From contig JAYRKY010000018.1 of the NCBI GenBank assembly GCA_041905525.1, forward strand, positions 1 to 64,000: a stretch of 64,000 nucleotides of DNA, in the 5' to 3' direction. The position numbers were made by a program, and so were the translations under genes. Position 1 is the first letter of the stretch. Each line of letters starts with the position of its first letter. Shown one piece after another: positions 50,742 through 60,363 of this stretch. This DNA comes from SHVO01 sp041905525. Its GTDB lineage: Bacteria; Pseudomonadota; Alphaproteobacteria; Rhodospirillales; Rhodospirillaceae. A model generated the notes under the pieces. The model ran no database searches. It was not told the origin of the DNA and was given only the letters and a program-made list of their open reading frames with translations.

Positions 50742-53012
50742 CTAGGCGGATGCTTGCGCGCCGAGATTCTTGAAGAACGGCATGTGACGCACACGCTTAC
50801 CCGTTGCCATGAAGACGGCGTTGGCCACCGCCGGCGCCACCGGCGGGAGTGCCGGTTCGCCGAGGCCCGTCGGCGCATATTCCGATTGGATGAAATGAGC
50901 TTCTACCTGCGGCGTGCCGACGATGCGGCGGATCGGATACTCGTCGAAATTTCCTTCGCCGATGCGGCCCTTTTCGATCGACAGTTCAAGATTCATCGTC
51001 GAAATGCCGTCGATCACAGCGCCCTGGGTCTGGTTCTCCGCGCTGCTCATATTGATGATGGGCCCGATGTCGCCCACCACAATCACCTTATGCACGGTCA
51101 CTTGATTATTCGCATCGACACTCACTTCCGCCGTCTCGGCGAAGTGGCCCGCATGGCTGAAGTAGAACGCGATGCCCAGGCCGTGGCCCTTCGGCAGGGT
51201 GCGGCCCCATCCGGCCTTCTCCGCCGCCATCTTGATCACGCCCGCGGCGCGTCCAGTGTTAAGCGAGAACTCGTTCCCCTCCACCAGCCAGCGTGGTTCG
51301 CCCATCAATTCCAAGAGGAATTCCACATGGTCGCGCCCAGCCGCGGTCGAGACCTCATGCAGGAACGACTGGAAGGCGAAGGACACGGTGCTGGAGCGCG
51401 GCGCGCGCCACGCGCCGCACGGCGTCATGAGCGGCAGCATCGTTTGCGTCAGGAGCCCATTGGCGGTCATCGGGAAGGGGAACTCTTCCTTCGGGATGTT
51501 GCCGCCGGGCACGGGCGCCTTGCCGTCGCTTGAGAAGGTGATGAAGTGATCCGACAACGCGACCAGCTTTCCGCTCGCGTCGAGACCGGCTTTGAACGAG
51601 TGGAATCCGCCCGGCCGATAGAAGTCGTGCATCATGTCGTCTTCACGGGTCCAGGTCAGCTTCACTGGGATGCCGCCGGCTTGTTTGGAGATCGCGATCG
51701 CCTCGGCCGCGTAATCGTTCACCAGCCGCCGTCCGAAACCGCCGCCCGCGCGAATCTGGTGCACCGTCACATGGTTTTCGGCGATGCCCAGCATCTTCGC
51801 GGTGGACGAGAGAATGCGCTCCGGGGTCTGCGTGGGTGCCCAAATCTCGGCGGTATCGCCCTTGAAGTGCGCGGTGCAGTTCTGCGGCTCCATGGTCGCG
51901 TGGGCGACGAAGGGATAGCTGTAGAATGCCTCGATCTTCTTTGCCGCGCCCTTGTAGGCGCCGTCGAAATCACCGGCTTTGAAAATTTCCTCGGCGCCAT
52001 GTTGCGCCGCGATCTCCTTCGCCTTGGCGGTGGACGCGGTCCAGCTGTCCTTCGACGCCTCGCTCTCGTCCCACTTCACTTGCAGCGCGGATTTGGCGCG
52101 GAACGCGGCCCACGTCGAGTCCGCGAGGATCGCGACGCCCGGCATGAGTTCCGAGACGAGGCCGTTGCCCTCAAGCACGAAGGCGTCCTTCACGCCCGGC
52201 AGCTTCTTGATCTGGTCGAGGTTCGCGCTCGCGACCTTGCCGCCGACGGCAGGGCACTTGGTATATGTCGCATACAACATCCCCGGCAGCTTGAGATCGA
52301 TCCCGAACAGCGGCTTTCCGGTCACGATCGCGGCGTTGTCGGCGCCGGTGAAGCGCTTGCCGAGGAGCTGGTACTGATCGCGCGTCTTCAGCTTTAGATT
52401 CTTCACGTCCGGCACCGGCTGTGCCGCCGCTTTTGTCGCCAGCGCGCCGTAGCCGATCTTGCGGCCGCTCGCCTGGTGGATGACTTCGCTGCTTGCGGTC
52501 GTCAGTTCGCTCACCGGCACGCGCCACTCCTTGGCGGCGGCCGATACCAGCATCGCGCGGGCCGCGGCGCCGGCCTGTCGCAACTGGTTCCAGCTTTGCG
52601 GAATGGACCGAGAGCCGCCCGCGCTCTGGCGGCCGTAGACCGCCGGATTGATTGGGGCCTGCTCGATGTCCACGTCTGTCCACGCGGCGTCGAGTTCCTC
52701 GGCGATGATCAGGGGGAAGGCGGTCTTGATGCCCTGGCCGATTTCCGGGCTCTTCGAATAGATCAGGATACGGCCCGTCGGCGCGATGCGCAGAAACGCG
52801 TTCGGGACGAACTCGCCTTTCACCGGCGCCGTGGCGGCATACGCTTTACCGCCGCCGATTTGGAAGGCGAGAACGAGCCCCGCGCCGCCGGCGATGCCGA
52901 TTTTCAGAATTGAGCGGCGCGAGAGCTTCGTGCGTGTGGCCGACGGAAGCGCGCCGACTTCCTTCATGACTTCGGCGAAGTAGGCGTCGGCGGAGAAGGA
53001 AACGGCGTTCAT
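50742..53012 (-). CDS. IorB-like molybdenum hydroxylase large subunit
   Basis: 756 residues. Unlike cytoplasmic xanthine dehydrogenases it has an N-terminal twin-arginine signal (SRRSILKIGIAGG, near residues 31-43) followed by a hydrophobic stretch. The molybdopterin-binding domain has the GGGFGRR and APTGLGEPALPP motifs, the latter with the catalytic Glu. It matches isoquinoline 1-oxidoreductase beta subunits and related aldehyde oxidases that work in the periplasm. Its start overlaps the small subunit stop (ATGA). The substrate is unknown. A c-type cytochrome partner is not present in the window. Confidence 0.9.
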   Translation of the reverse strand: MNAVSFSADAYFAEVMKEVGALPSATRTKLSRRSILKIGIAGGAGLVLAFQIGGGKAYAATAPVKGEFVPNAFLRIAPTGRILIYSKSPEIGQGIKTAFPLIIAEELDAAWTDVDIEQAPINPAVYGRQSAGGSRSIPQSWNQLRQAGAAARAMLVSAAAKEWRVPVSELTTASSEVIHQASGRKIGYGALATKAAAQPVPDVKNLKLKTRDQYQLLGKRFTGADNAAIVTGKPLFGIDLKLPGMLYATYTKCPAVGGKVASANLDQIKKLPGVKDAFVLEGNGLVSELMPGVAILADSTWAAFRAKSALQVKWDESEASKDSWTASTAKAKEIAAQHGAEEIFKAGDFDGAYKGAAKKIEAFYSYPFVAHATMEPQNCTAHFKGDTAEIWAPTQTPERILSSTAKMLGIAENHVTVHQIRAGGGFGRRLVNDYAAEAIAISKQAGGIPVKLTWTREDDMMHDFYRPGGFHSFKAGLDASGKLVALSDHFITFSSDGKAPVPGGNIPKEEFPFPMTANGLLTQTMLPLMTPCGAWRAPRSSTVSFAFQSFLHEVSTAAGRDHVEFLLELMGEPRWLVEGNEFSLNTGRAAGVIKMAAEKAGWGRTLPKGHGLGIAFYFSHAGHFAETAEVSVDANNQVTVHKVIVVGDIGPIINMSSAENQTQGAVIDGISTMNLELSIEKGRIGEGNFDEYPIRRIVGTPQVEAHFIQSEYAPTGLGEPALPPVAPAVANAVFMATGKRVRHMPFFKNLGAQASA

Positions 53013-53488
53013 GCGACACCTCCCTTGGCGATAGCGTCTGCGGCGGCGTTGATGGCCTGCTTAATGCGGATGTAAGTGCCACAGCGGCACAGATTGCCGA
53101 ACATCGCGGTGTTGATCTCTTCGTCGGACGGCTTGGGATTCTTACGCAGCAGGGCCGTCGCACTCATGATCTGGCCCGCCTGACAGTAGCCGCACTGAGC
53201 GACGTCGAGGTCGACCCAGGCTTTTTGAACGGCGGTGAGCGTGCCGTCTTCTTTCGCCAGGCCTTCGATGGTCGTGATCTTTTGGCCGGCGACCGCGCTC
53301 AGCGGGGTCGAGCAGGCGCGCATCGGCACATCGTTGATATGGACCGTACAGGCCCCGCACTGGCCGACACCGCAGCCGTACTTGGTGCCGACAAGATCAA
53401 GCGTATCCCGCAGGACCCACAGCAGCGGCATTGAAGGGTCGCTATCGTCGACCTCTACAGCCTTTCCATTGACGGTAAGCGTGATCAT
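53009..53488 (-). CDS. IorA-like [2Fe-2S] small subunit of a molybdenum hydroxylase
   Basis: 159 residues. The N-terminal plant-type cluster is GCGVGQCGACTVH with a distal Cys in RACSTP. The C-terminal helical [2Fe-2S] domain has CGYCQAGQ and NLCRCGTYIRI. All eight Cys are present. It carries electrons from the molybdenum subunit. It has no signal peptide of its own; such subunits are co-exported with the Tat-signal partner. It is the first gene of the pair. Confidence 0.93.
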   Translation of the reverse strand: MITLTVNGKAVEVDDSDPSMPLLWVLRDTLDLVGTKYGCGVGQCGACTVHINDVPMRACSTPLSAVAGQKITTIEGLAKEDGTLTAVQKAWVDLDVAQCGYCQAGQIMSATALLRKNPKPSDEEINTAMFGNLCRCGTYIRIKQAINAAADAIAKGGVA

Positions 53489-53621
53489 GGGCCCTCCGGA
53501 TCGCTATGCGTGGAAGGCCCAAATGTCTCGCGACCGGGGGGTTTTGGGCAAGCAGTTTACGCGGCAGAAGCTACCGTTTTCCGCCAATTTCCCCTTGAAA
53601 TTCAGTCTGCCGGCGGGGTGG

Positions 53622-54047
53622 CTACTTCGCGAAGAGCTTGGAACGGTCCTGGAAAGCCTTGAACTCCAGGGCGTTCCCGGACGGGTCCTGGAAGAACATG
53701 GTGGCCTGCTCGCCGACTTGGCCCTTGAACCGGATATGGGGCTCAATCCCGAACTTGACGCCATGCGCTCGTAAACGGTCCGCCAGGGCTTCCCATTTCT
53801 CCATGGAAAGCACCACGCCGAAGTGGGGCACCGGCACGTTATGTCCGTCGACGGGATTGGTGTGGCCGTTACCCTTCGGACGCGGCGCCAGGTGGGTCAC
53901 GATCTGATGGCCGAACAGGTCGAAATCGATCCACGCGTCGGAACTGCGTCCTTCGGGTAGACCCAGCACGCCGCCGTAAAATCTGCGGGCCTCCGCCAGG
54001 TCGTCGACGGGAAAGGCAAGGTGGAAGGGGTCCAAATCCTGGGTCAT
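53622..54047 (-). CDS. VOC-superfamily (glyoxalase/bleomycin resistance/dioxygenase fold) protein
   Basis: 141 residues from ATG 54047 with aagga upstream; the longer frame lacks domain features. HLAFPVDDLAEARRFYGGVLG is the typical first beta-alpha-beta motif in parts, with a likely metal His; His in VPHFGVVL and Glu in NALEFKAF complete a metal site. Family members include glyoxalase I, dioxygenases and isomerases; the reaction here is unknown. It is divergent from the membrane glycosyltransferase-like gene, and 5' ends are 155 bases apart. Confidence 0.88.
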   Translation of the reverse strand: MTQDLDPFHLAFPVDDLAEARRFYGGVLGLPEGRSSDAWIDFDLFGHQIVTHLAPRPKGNGHTNPVDGHNVPVPHFGVVLSMEKWEALADRLRAHGVKFGIEPHIRFKGQVGEQATMFFQDPSGNALEFKAFQDRSKLFAK

Positions 54048-54202
54048 GGGTTCCTTATAGCTCCGTGTCACGTGAAGGCCAACGCCGGGTATCCCGCCAT
54101 GGTTGAGTTTCGCTCCGTCCCCGCCGGGACGGCTCGTAGAACGCGGAACAAACCGAACTTCTTCGCGTTGTTCCGGGCATTCAGGCGGAAGCACCGTCTT
54201 CG

Positions 54203-56284
54203 ATGCGTACAATACCCTCAGCGTGGCCCTACGTCACGGCGGCTGCCATTGGCTTGGCGGCCGTTATGCCATTTGTGGACTTCGATGGCGCGCTCGTGTT
54301 CGACCCGGATCTCCGGATCGACGAAATTCTCGCCTACCATGGCTTTTTCGCGGACGGATCCCTCCGCCACCTCACGCCGCCTGCGCCCAACGTCTATTTC
54401 GAAGGCCATAGTTTCATCTATGGCCTCGGGCTCCATCTTTATCAGGCCGCCTGCGGCCTCCTAGGTCTGAAGCCGCCGCTGCGGGAAGCGGCCATCGCCA
54501 CCGTGGGGATCGTGGGGTCGCTGGCGCATGTGGCGGCGACCGTCGTGTTCTGCGCCACCGTCCGGCGTCTCACCCAAAACAACGTGACCGCGATTCTGCT
54601 CGCCGCCTTCTTTGGCCTTTCACCGCAGATTCTGAATATCGATCTTATTCGCATCGACCGCTTGATGATCCTGCCGCTGGTCGTGGTGATGCATGTCTGC
54701 ATCCTCATCGCGCGCCGCGAAGCAACGCGCCGCGACGGAATCCTGCTTGGCATCGCCATGGCGGTGCTGAGCGCCACCAAGATTTCCGGAGCTTTCTTCG
54801 GTGTCATGCCGGTCCTCGCGGCGGCCATCGTGCTTGCGCAGGATCGGGACGTGGCGCGGGCCTACCTGCGCCGCCTCGCCGCGGCGTCGCTTACGGCGGG
54901 CGTCCCGGTCCTTGCGATCTTGATGGTTCGCCACCTTCTTCACTGGCGGCAGTTTCCGGCAGGCCTCGCCGAGGGCTACGCCATGCAGATGAAGTGGACG
55001 TCGGTGCTGCCTTCCACGCCGCGCCTTTACTACAACATCGATCTGTTCGCGGGGTACGGGACGGCGTTCCTCCTCTTGGTCGCCGCCGCAGTGGTTGTCG
55101 TCGCTGTTCGTGCCATCGCGGAGCGCGACGCGACGGCCCTGTGGCTGTTGGTCTGCCTTGCGCTTTTTTCTGCGGCCGGCGTGGCGGTCTTCAAATATGA
55201 CCGCGGCGGCTATCACCTGGTACCGCTGTATCTGTTTGCGCTTGCGATCATGATTCGCACCGCGATGGACCTCGCCGGAGGACGGCTGCATCTTCCGCGT
55301 CTGCGGCGGGAAGCCTTGGTCGGGCTTTTCGTTCTTGCGGTGCCGGCGGTCACGCTGGGACGAAGTTATGCGTCGCAGACCCATCAAGCGTTGCTGTGCG
55401 ATATCTCCGTGCAGCAGACGCGTCTCGCCTCGCGAGACTGGATTCTCGCCAACTTCTCCGCCGGCGAGCGCATCTGCATGATGACCAGCTCCCAGTGGGC
55501 GAACCCGCAGCTGGCGGGGCACGGGTTCCAGGTCACGACCGCCCCGCTTGATATTCCTTATCTCGATGGTGCGGCGATGGCGGACTACGTCGCGCCGCGC
55601 CTCGATCAACTACGCGCCGCTTGCGATGCCGTGGTGCTCAATGATCTTCACAACACGGTCTATCTGAACAATTTCTCCACCCGGGGCTATACGAGCCGCC
55701 GCGCGGAATGGGACCGGCTTCTGGGAGATCTCGAGCGTGTGTATCCGGCCAAGATCTTCCAAGGGGCCGTGACCTCCTATTTCGTCTCGCGTGTGGAAAT
55801 TTATGACCTGCGCGCGACTACGCCTGAAACGCCTCTGCCGTCGCGCACGGAGATTCTTGCGGGCGCCTTCGATGGCGCCGCGATAACGGCCGGCGGACGC
55901 CGGATGACCCTCACGGACGGATTCGGCGGCGCGGTCGATGTTGTCGCGCGTACCGACGACGGGCGGGTCGCCGCCGAGGGATGGGCCATCGACGCGGCCC
56001 ATCAGGAGCCTGTGGCCGGGATCGTGTTGGTCGCGGGCTCTCGCATCATCGGCTATGGCGGAACGGGCACCGCGCGCCGCGCCGATGTCGCTGCGGTATT
56101 CGAAGCGCCCGAGTACCAGCTTTCCGGCTACGCCGTGTGCGCTCCCGCGCCTGAGGGTCGTCTCAGGGTCTTTGCGCTCAGCCGCGACGGGCGGGCCGGT
56201 GAACTCGCCACGCCGGAAGGAACCGACGCTACTGCCACGCCGCGCCGCCCGCCATACCCCTGTCTGTCGTTCGATACACCGTGA
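54203..56284 (+). CDS. GT-C-like membrane glycosyltransferase with C-terminal extracytoplasmic domain
   Basis: 693 residues. Residues ~1-400 have about ten membrane segments; an early loop has DPDLRIDEILAYHG with acidic residues where GT-C enzymes keep a catalytic Asp, and DLIRIDRLMILPL resembles the dolichol/undecaprenyl-phosphate-sugar transferases. The C-terminal ~280 residues are soluble, with a last part (GWAIDAAHQEPVAG) like the GW-D repeat domains seen in some surface-sugar enzymes. It overlaps the next gene by one base (TGATG). The sugar and acceptor are unknown. Confidence 0.78.
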   Translation: MRTIPSAWPYVTAAAIGLAAVMPFVDFDGALVFDPDLRIDEILAYHGFFADGSLRHLTPPAPNVYFEGHSFIYGLGLHLYQAACGLLGLKPPLREAAIATVGIVGSLAHVAATVVFCATVRRLTQNNVTAILLAAFFGLSPQILNIDLIRIDRLMILPLVVVMHVCILIARREATRRDGILLGIAMAVLSATKISGAFFGVMPVLAAAIVLAQDRDVARAYLRRLAAASLTAGVPVLAILMVRHLLHWRQFPAGLAEGYAMQMKWTSVLPSTPRLYYNIDLFAGYGTAFLLLVAAAVVVVAVRAIAERDATALWLLVCLALFSAAGVAVFKYDRGGYHLVPLYLFALAIMIRTAMDLAGGRLHLPRLRREALVGLFVLAVPAVTLGRSYASQTHQALLCDISVQQTRLASRDWILANFSAGERICMMTSSQWANPQLAGHGFQVTTAPLDIPYLDGAAMADYVAPRLDQLRAACDAVVLNDLHNTVYLNNFSTRGYTSRRAEWDRLLGDLERVYPAKIFQGAVTSYFVSRVEIYDLRATTPETPLPSRTEILAGAFDGAAITAGGRRMTLTDGFGGAVDVVARTDDGRVAAEGWAIDAAHQEPVAGIVLVAGSRIIGYGGTGTARRADVAAVFEAPEYQLSGYAVCAPAPEGRLRVFALSRDGRAGELATPEGTDATATPRRPPYPCLSFDTP

Positions 56285-57762
56285 TGCGCAGACTCTTTTC
56301 CCAAGACCTAGCCGTGTCCTCCCCGCTACCGCGCCCCCTATCGCAGCGGCAGACCTGCATGCGCGCGCTGTTCGACCGCTTGGCGCCGGAGATCGATACA
56401 TGGACTGCGCGTAACCGCGCATTCCATGAAGCGGATATCGCCTATCTGCGGTTTCTTATTCCGCCGGGTCTGCGCGTCCTGGAGATCGGCAGCGGCCTCG
56501 GAGACACATTGGCGGCGCTTGAACCGAGTGACGGCGTCGGGATCGACATCTCAGCCGCGATGACGGCGCGGGCCACGGTGCGCCATCCATCTCTACGGTT
56601 CCTCACCGGCAACGCCGAGGATCCTCTCGACCTCGCGCAAATTGAAGGTGTCTTCGATGTGATCTTGCTTTCGGACACGATCGGATTCCTCGACGACTGC
56701 GAGGAGACTTTCCGCCTTTTGCACCGGTTCGCAACGCCGCGCACTCGCATCGTCGTCAGCTACTACTCCCGTTTATGGGAGCCCGTGCTCGGCCTAGCCG
56801 AGCGCATCCGCATGAAAATGCCGCAAGGTCAGCACAACTGGCTCAGCACCTCCGATACAATGAATATGTTGGATCTCGCCGGTTGGGAGCCGCTGAAGCG
56901 CGAGTGGCGACAGCTCATTCCGCGCCGCATGTTCGGTTTGGGAGCGCTGGTCAATCGAACCATCGGTGCGTTGCCCGGCCTGCGCCGCTTTTGTTTACGC
57001 AATTACATCGTCGCCCGCCCGTCGCAGGTGGCCGCGATCCTCAAGCCCTCCTGCAGCGTGCTCATTCCCTGCCGCAACGAGCGCGGCAACGTCGAGCAGG
57101 CAATTCTACGGCTTCCGCCCATCGCCCCGCGCATGGAAATCCTTTTCGTCGAGGGGCATAGCAAAGACGGCACTTACGAAGAGTGCCTGCGCGTGCAGGC
57201 GGCGTACCCGCACCTTGATATCAAGGTCATGAAACAACCCGGCAAAGGCAAAGGCGATGCGGTCAGGGCCGGTTTCGCGGCGGCGACGGGCGACGTCCTC
57301 ATGATCCTCGATGCCGATCTAACCATGCCGCCGGAGGAACTTCCCAAGTTTTACGCCGCGATCTCTTCCGGGAAGGGGGAGTTCATCAACGGCTCGCGTC
57401 TGGTCTATCCCATGGCCGACCGCGCCATGCGGTTTCTGAACTGGATCGCGAACCGCACCTTCGCCGCCTTGTTCTCGTTCCTGCTCAATCACCGTTTCAC
57501 CGACACCCTCTGCGGCACAAAAGTGCTGTGGCGCTCGGACTATCTGAAGATCGCAGCGGCGCGCGCGTACTTCGGAGATTTTGATCCGTTCGGCGATTTC
57601 GACCTCATTTTTGGCGCGGCGCGATTGAACTTGAAAATTGTTGAGGTCCCGATCCGTTACCGCGACCGGTTCTACGGCGAAACACAGATTTCCCGCTTCA
57701 CTCACGGCATGTTGCTCGCGCGCATGACCGTCTTCGCCTGGCGGAAATTCAAGGCCATATGA
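56284..57762 (+). CDS. fusion of SAM methyltransferase and GT2 glycosyltransferase
   Basis: 492 residues from ATG 56284, which overlaps the preceding TGA by one base; a GTG one codon earlier is possible. Residues ~50-245 are a class I methyltransferase with LEIGSGLG (66-73) and DTIGFL. Residues ~255-490 are a GT2 domain: SVLIPCRNERGN (258-269), the DAD motif at 343-345 in MILDADLTM, and a dolichol-phosphate mannosyltransferase-like KGKGDAVRAG. The two functions are in one unbroken frame. A role in making or moving methylated lipid-linked sugars is inferred from the neighbours. Confidence 0.88.
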   Translation: MRRLFSQDLAVSSPLPRPLSQRQTCMRALFDRLAPEIDTWTARNRAFHEADIAYLRFLIPPGLRVLEIGSGLGDTLAALEPSDGVGIDISAAMTARATVRHPSLRFLTGNAEDPLDLAQIEGVFDVILLSDTIGFLDDCEETFRLLHRFATPRTRIVVSYYSRLWEPVLGLAERIRMKMPQGQHNWLSTSDTMNMLDLAGWEPLKREWRQLIPRRMFGLGALVNRTIGALPGLRRFCLRNYIVARPSQVAAILKPSCSVLIPCRNERGNVEQAILRLPPIAPRMEILFVEGHSKDGTYEECLRVQAAYPHLDIKVMKQPGKGKGDAVRAGFAAATGDVLMILDADLTMPPEELPKFYAAISSGKGEFINGSRLVYPMADRAMRFLNWIANRTFAALFSFLLNHRFTDTLCGTKVLWRSDYLKIAAARAYFGDFDPFGDFDLIFGAARLNLKIVEVPIRYRDRFYGETQISRFTHGMLLARMTVFAWRKFKAI

Positions 57763-58532
57763 ACACGCTTCTTCAGACCGCGCTCTTGCGCTCTTACGCC
57801 GGCATGCGGGCAACGGGGCTTCTCTCCACCCGGGCCGGACGCTGGGCGTTCTCCCGCGCCTACAACGTCTACAAATCCCGCCTTGAGGCCCCCGCCGCTG
57901 GTGGCCTCCAGAGCTTCGTGCCGGCAGGATCTACCGTGATCGACATCGGGGCCAACGTCGGCTTCTTCACCCGACGTTTCGCAACGTGGGTGGGTGAAGC
58001 CGGCCGGGTGATCGCGCTCGAACCTGAACCGCGCAACGCGCGCGATCTTCATCGGGCGCTCCGAGCCGATGGTACGCTGGCGCGCGTGCAAATCATCGAG
58101 GCCGCGGCGGCTGAGTCAGAAGGTGCCGCACGTCTGAAACTCAATCCGGCTCATCCGGGAGACCATAGACTCACCGATGACCTTTCTGGTGTCGATGTTG
58201 CCTCAGTGCGGCTCGACGATATCCTCGCCGGCGATCAGAGCGGGCGTCTGGCGCTCGTGAAGATCGACGTGCAAGGCGCAGAGCAGCGCGTGCTCGACGG
58301 CGGCGATCGCACGTTACGGCACGACCGACCTGTGTGGTTCGTCGAGGTCGACGATGATCACCTCCGCGCCATGGGTTCGTCCGCCGCGCGGTTGATTCGC
58401 CATTTTGTGGGGGCGGATTACAGCGTCCACGAACTCACCCCGGCGGGCGCGGGACCGGCGCTGGACCCCGGCGCCGTCACCCAGGCTTTGGGACCCGGCA
58501 CCTATCGGGATCTTCTGTTCAAGCCCTGCTGA
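57759..58532 (+). CDS. FkbM-family methyltransferase
   Basis: 257 residues; ATG overlaps the preceding stop (ATGA). SAM motif I is VIDIGANVGFFTRRFA, followed by ALEPEPRN, and the family signature LVKIDVQGAE is present. FkbM enzymes methylate hydroxyl groups of sugars or polyketides. Its overlap with the methyltransferase-GT2 fusion points to O-methylation of a glycan made by this three-gene cassette. Confidence 0.9.
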   Translation: MNTLLQTALLRSYAGMRATGLLSTRAGRWAFSRAYNVYKSRLEAPAAGGLQSFVPAGSTVIDIGANVGFFTRRFATWVGEAGRVIALEPEPRNARDLHRALRADGTLARVQIIEAAAAESEGAARLKLNPAHPGDHRLTDDLSGVDVASVRLDDILAGDQSGRLALVKIDVQGAEQRVLDGGDRTLRHDRPVWFVEVDDDHLRAMGSSAARLIRHFVGADYSVHELTPAGAGPALDPGAVTQALGPGTYRDLLFKPC

Positions 58533-58587
58533 CAGCTGAGCGCGGCGCCCGCTACACTCTTCGCTTCTGACATAGCGAGGGGCGGAT

Positions 58588-59454
58588 ATGGCGAATGTTG
58601 CTTTCATCGGGCTCGGAGTCATGGGCTTTCCCATGGCGGGGCATCTCACCAAAGCTCACAAGGTGACGGTCTACAACCGCAATCCAGCGCGGGCCGAGGC
58701 ATGGGTTGCCAAGTATGGCCACGCGAGCGCACTGACACCCGCGGCCGCGGCGAAAGGCGCCGAGATTGTGTTCGTGTGCGTTGGTGATGATCCGGATCTG
58801 CGCGCGGTCATTACCGGGAAAGACGGCGTGCTGGATGGCATTTCTTCCGCCGCGGTGATCGTCGACCATACCACGGCGTCGGCGAATATCGCGCGTGAAC
58901 TCTCGGCGCTGTGCCTCGCGCGTGGCGTGGGGTTCATCGATGCGCCCGTGTCCGGCGGCCAGGCGGGCGCGGAGAACGGACAGCTCACGGTCATGTGCGG
59001 CGGCGAGTCGGCGTCGTACGCGAAGGCCGAGCCCGTGATCGCCTCCTACGCCAAGATGTGCAAACTGATCGGTGAAAGTGGCGCTGGACAGCTCACCAAG
59101 ATGGTCAACCAAATTTGCATCGCCGGCGCGGTGCAAGGGCTGGCCGAGGCGCTGAACTTCGGAAAGCGCGCGGGCCTCGATATGGACGCGGTGCTCGCCG
59201 TGATCTCGAAGGGCGCGGCGCAGTCGTGGCAGATGGAGAACCGCGGCAAGACGATGCTCGCCGGAAAGTTCGACTTCGGTTTCGCGACCGACTGGATGCG
59301 CAAGGATTTGCGTATCACGATGGAGGAAGCGCGCCGTAATGGCGCCCGCCTGCCCGCGATCGCCCTGATTGATCAGTTCTATGCCGAAGTCCAGGCCCAG
59401 GGCCATGGCCGCTGGGATACGTCGAGCCTGATGAGCCTTCTCACCGACAAATAG
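58588..59454 (+). CDS. 3-hydroxyisobutyrate dehydrogenase-family protein (beta-hydroxyacid dehydrogenase)
   Basis: 288 residues. The NAD(P) motif GLGVMGFPMA is at residues 8-17, the substrate motif DAPVSGGQAGAENG at 118-131, and catalytic Lys171 lies in GQLTKMVNQ. Members oxidise 3-hydroxyisobutyrate or reduce tartronate semialdehyde and related acids in the cytoplasm. The exact substrate cannot be chosen from sequence. It is 55 bases after the FkbM gene and followed by a long hairpin, so it may be a separate unit. Confidence 0.88.
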   Translation: MANVAFIGLGVMGFPMAGHLTKAHKVTVYNRNPARAEAWVAKYGHASALTPAAAAKGAEIVFVCVGDDPDLRAVITGKDGVLDGISSAAVIVDHTTASANIARELSALCLARGVGFIDAPVSGGQAGAENGQLTVMCGGESASYAKAEPVIASYAKMCKLIGESGAGQLTKMVNQICIAGAVQGLAEALNFGKRAGLDMDAVLAVISKGAAQSWQMENRGKTMLAGKFDFGFATDWMRKDLRITMEEARRNGARLPAIALIDQFYAEVQAQGHGRWDTSSLMSLLTDK

Positions 59455-59462
59455 GCGTCTGC

Positions 59463-59504
59463 GTATTTGTAGCCCCGGCCCGATGAGCCGGGGCTCCCAA
59501 ATAC
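59463..59504 (+). terminator. long inverted repeat, probable terminator
   Basis: GTATTTG and AGCCCCGGC pair with GCCGGGGCT and CAAATAC, giving a 16-base stem with a small bulge and a 7-base loop, 9 bases after the stop codon of the dehydrogenase gene. There is no T-run, so factor-independent ending is uncertain. Confidence 0.55.
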
Positions 59505-59761
59505 GACAGCCCCCATCGTCACTGGCGCCACGATAGTCCCCCGTGGCCCCGGTCACTTTGGGCGTGACACCGCGAATTCGCATACTGCGCGCGACGTCAC
59601 AACTACGCACAAGTTTTTTATACGCCTCGACTAAAACTCATCCGGGAAGTTCGGGAAGAAAAGTTGACCGGCGCGAGGCCGACGGCAGTTCCCGCTCGCT
59701 CTCGTGCGAAAGCGCGCGCCTCCCTTGCACAGATCGTCAAGGGAGGGCTGCTGCTGATTGT
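59505..59761. other. spacer with a second hairpin, no gene
   Basis: I see no gene. At 59719-59746, CCTCCCTTG and CAAGGGAGG form a perfect 9-base stem with a 10-base loop. It lies just beyond the end of the minus-strand DUF4142 gene and may end its transcript, though no T-run follows. Confidence 0.45.
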
Positions 59762-60253
59762 CTATTTCGCCAACGCTTGGGCGGCCTTCAAATGTTTCTG
59801 CAGGACCGGCAGGCTGTTCGACGCATATTTGCCGATATCGGAGTTTGCGTCGGCCTTGGCCGCGTCCTGATACTTGTTGATATCCTTCTCGTGGTCCATG
59901 ACCATATGCGAAGCGAACATCTTGTCGAAGGCGGCGCCCTGCATCTTCGACATCTTTGTATGCATGTCCTGTTGTCCGCTGTTTGGGCCTTTCGGCGCCT
60001 CGATATTCATTTTCTTGGCCACCGCGATCGACTCGTCCCGGGCCTTGCCATGATCGGCCGCCAGCATGCGCCCATAGTCTTTCACAGCTTGGCTGCCGCC
60101 GTCCTTCTGCGCCAATTCGCCCATGCTGACTTCGGCGAGATTGCCCTGAATCGCCTCCTTTAAGAACGTATCCTGCGAGTCCGCCGCGAGCGACGGCGCT
60201 GATATGCCCGCGACCAGGATCGCGCACATCAACGCGCGAGGTGAAAACATCAT
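59762..60253 (-). CDS. DUF4142 exported ferritin-like protein
   Basis: 163 residues from ATG 60253 with aggag 7 bases upstream; the next codon is also ATG. A signal peptide ends at about residue 24 (SLAADS). The rest matches DUF4142: DTFLKEAIQGNLAEVSMGELA, in parts, and HKxMDHEKDI-like helices with His/Glu pairs. The fold is thought to be ferritin-like and the proteins periplasmic and often stress-linked; the function is not known. It is a single gene. Confidence 0.9.
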   Translation of the reverse strand: MMFSPRALMCAILVAGISAPSLAADSQDTFLKEAIQGNLAEVSMGELAQKDGGSQAVKDYGRMLAADHGKARDESIAVAKKMNIEAPKGPNSGQQDMHTKMSKMQGAAFDKMFASHMVMDHEKDINKYQDAAKADANSDIGKYASNSLPVLQKHLKAAQALAK

Positions 60254-60363
60254 GGGGTTGCTCCTTCTGTGTGAAAGCCAAAGGGGCAACGGATGGTGTT
60301 GGGGATTGTTTACGCTCGGCTATTTATTTGAGGGCGCGGAACATACCCCGCCATTCCAGCGCG

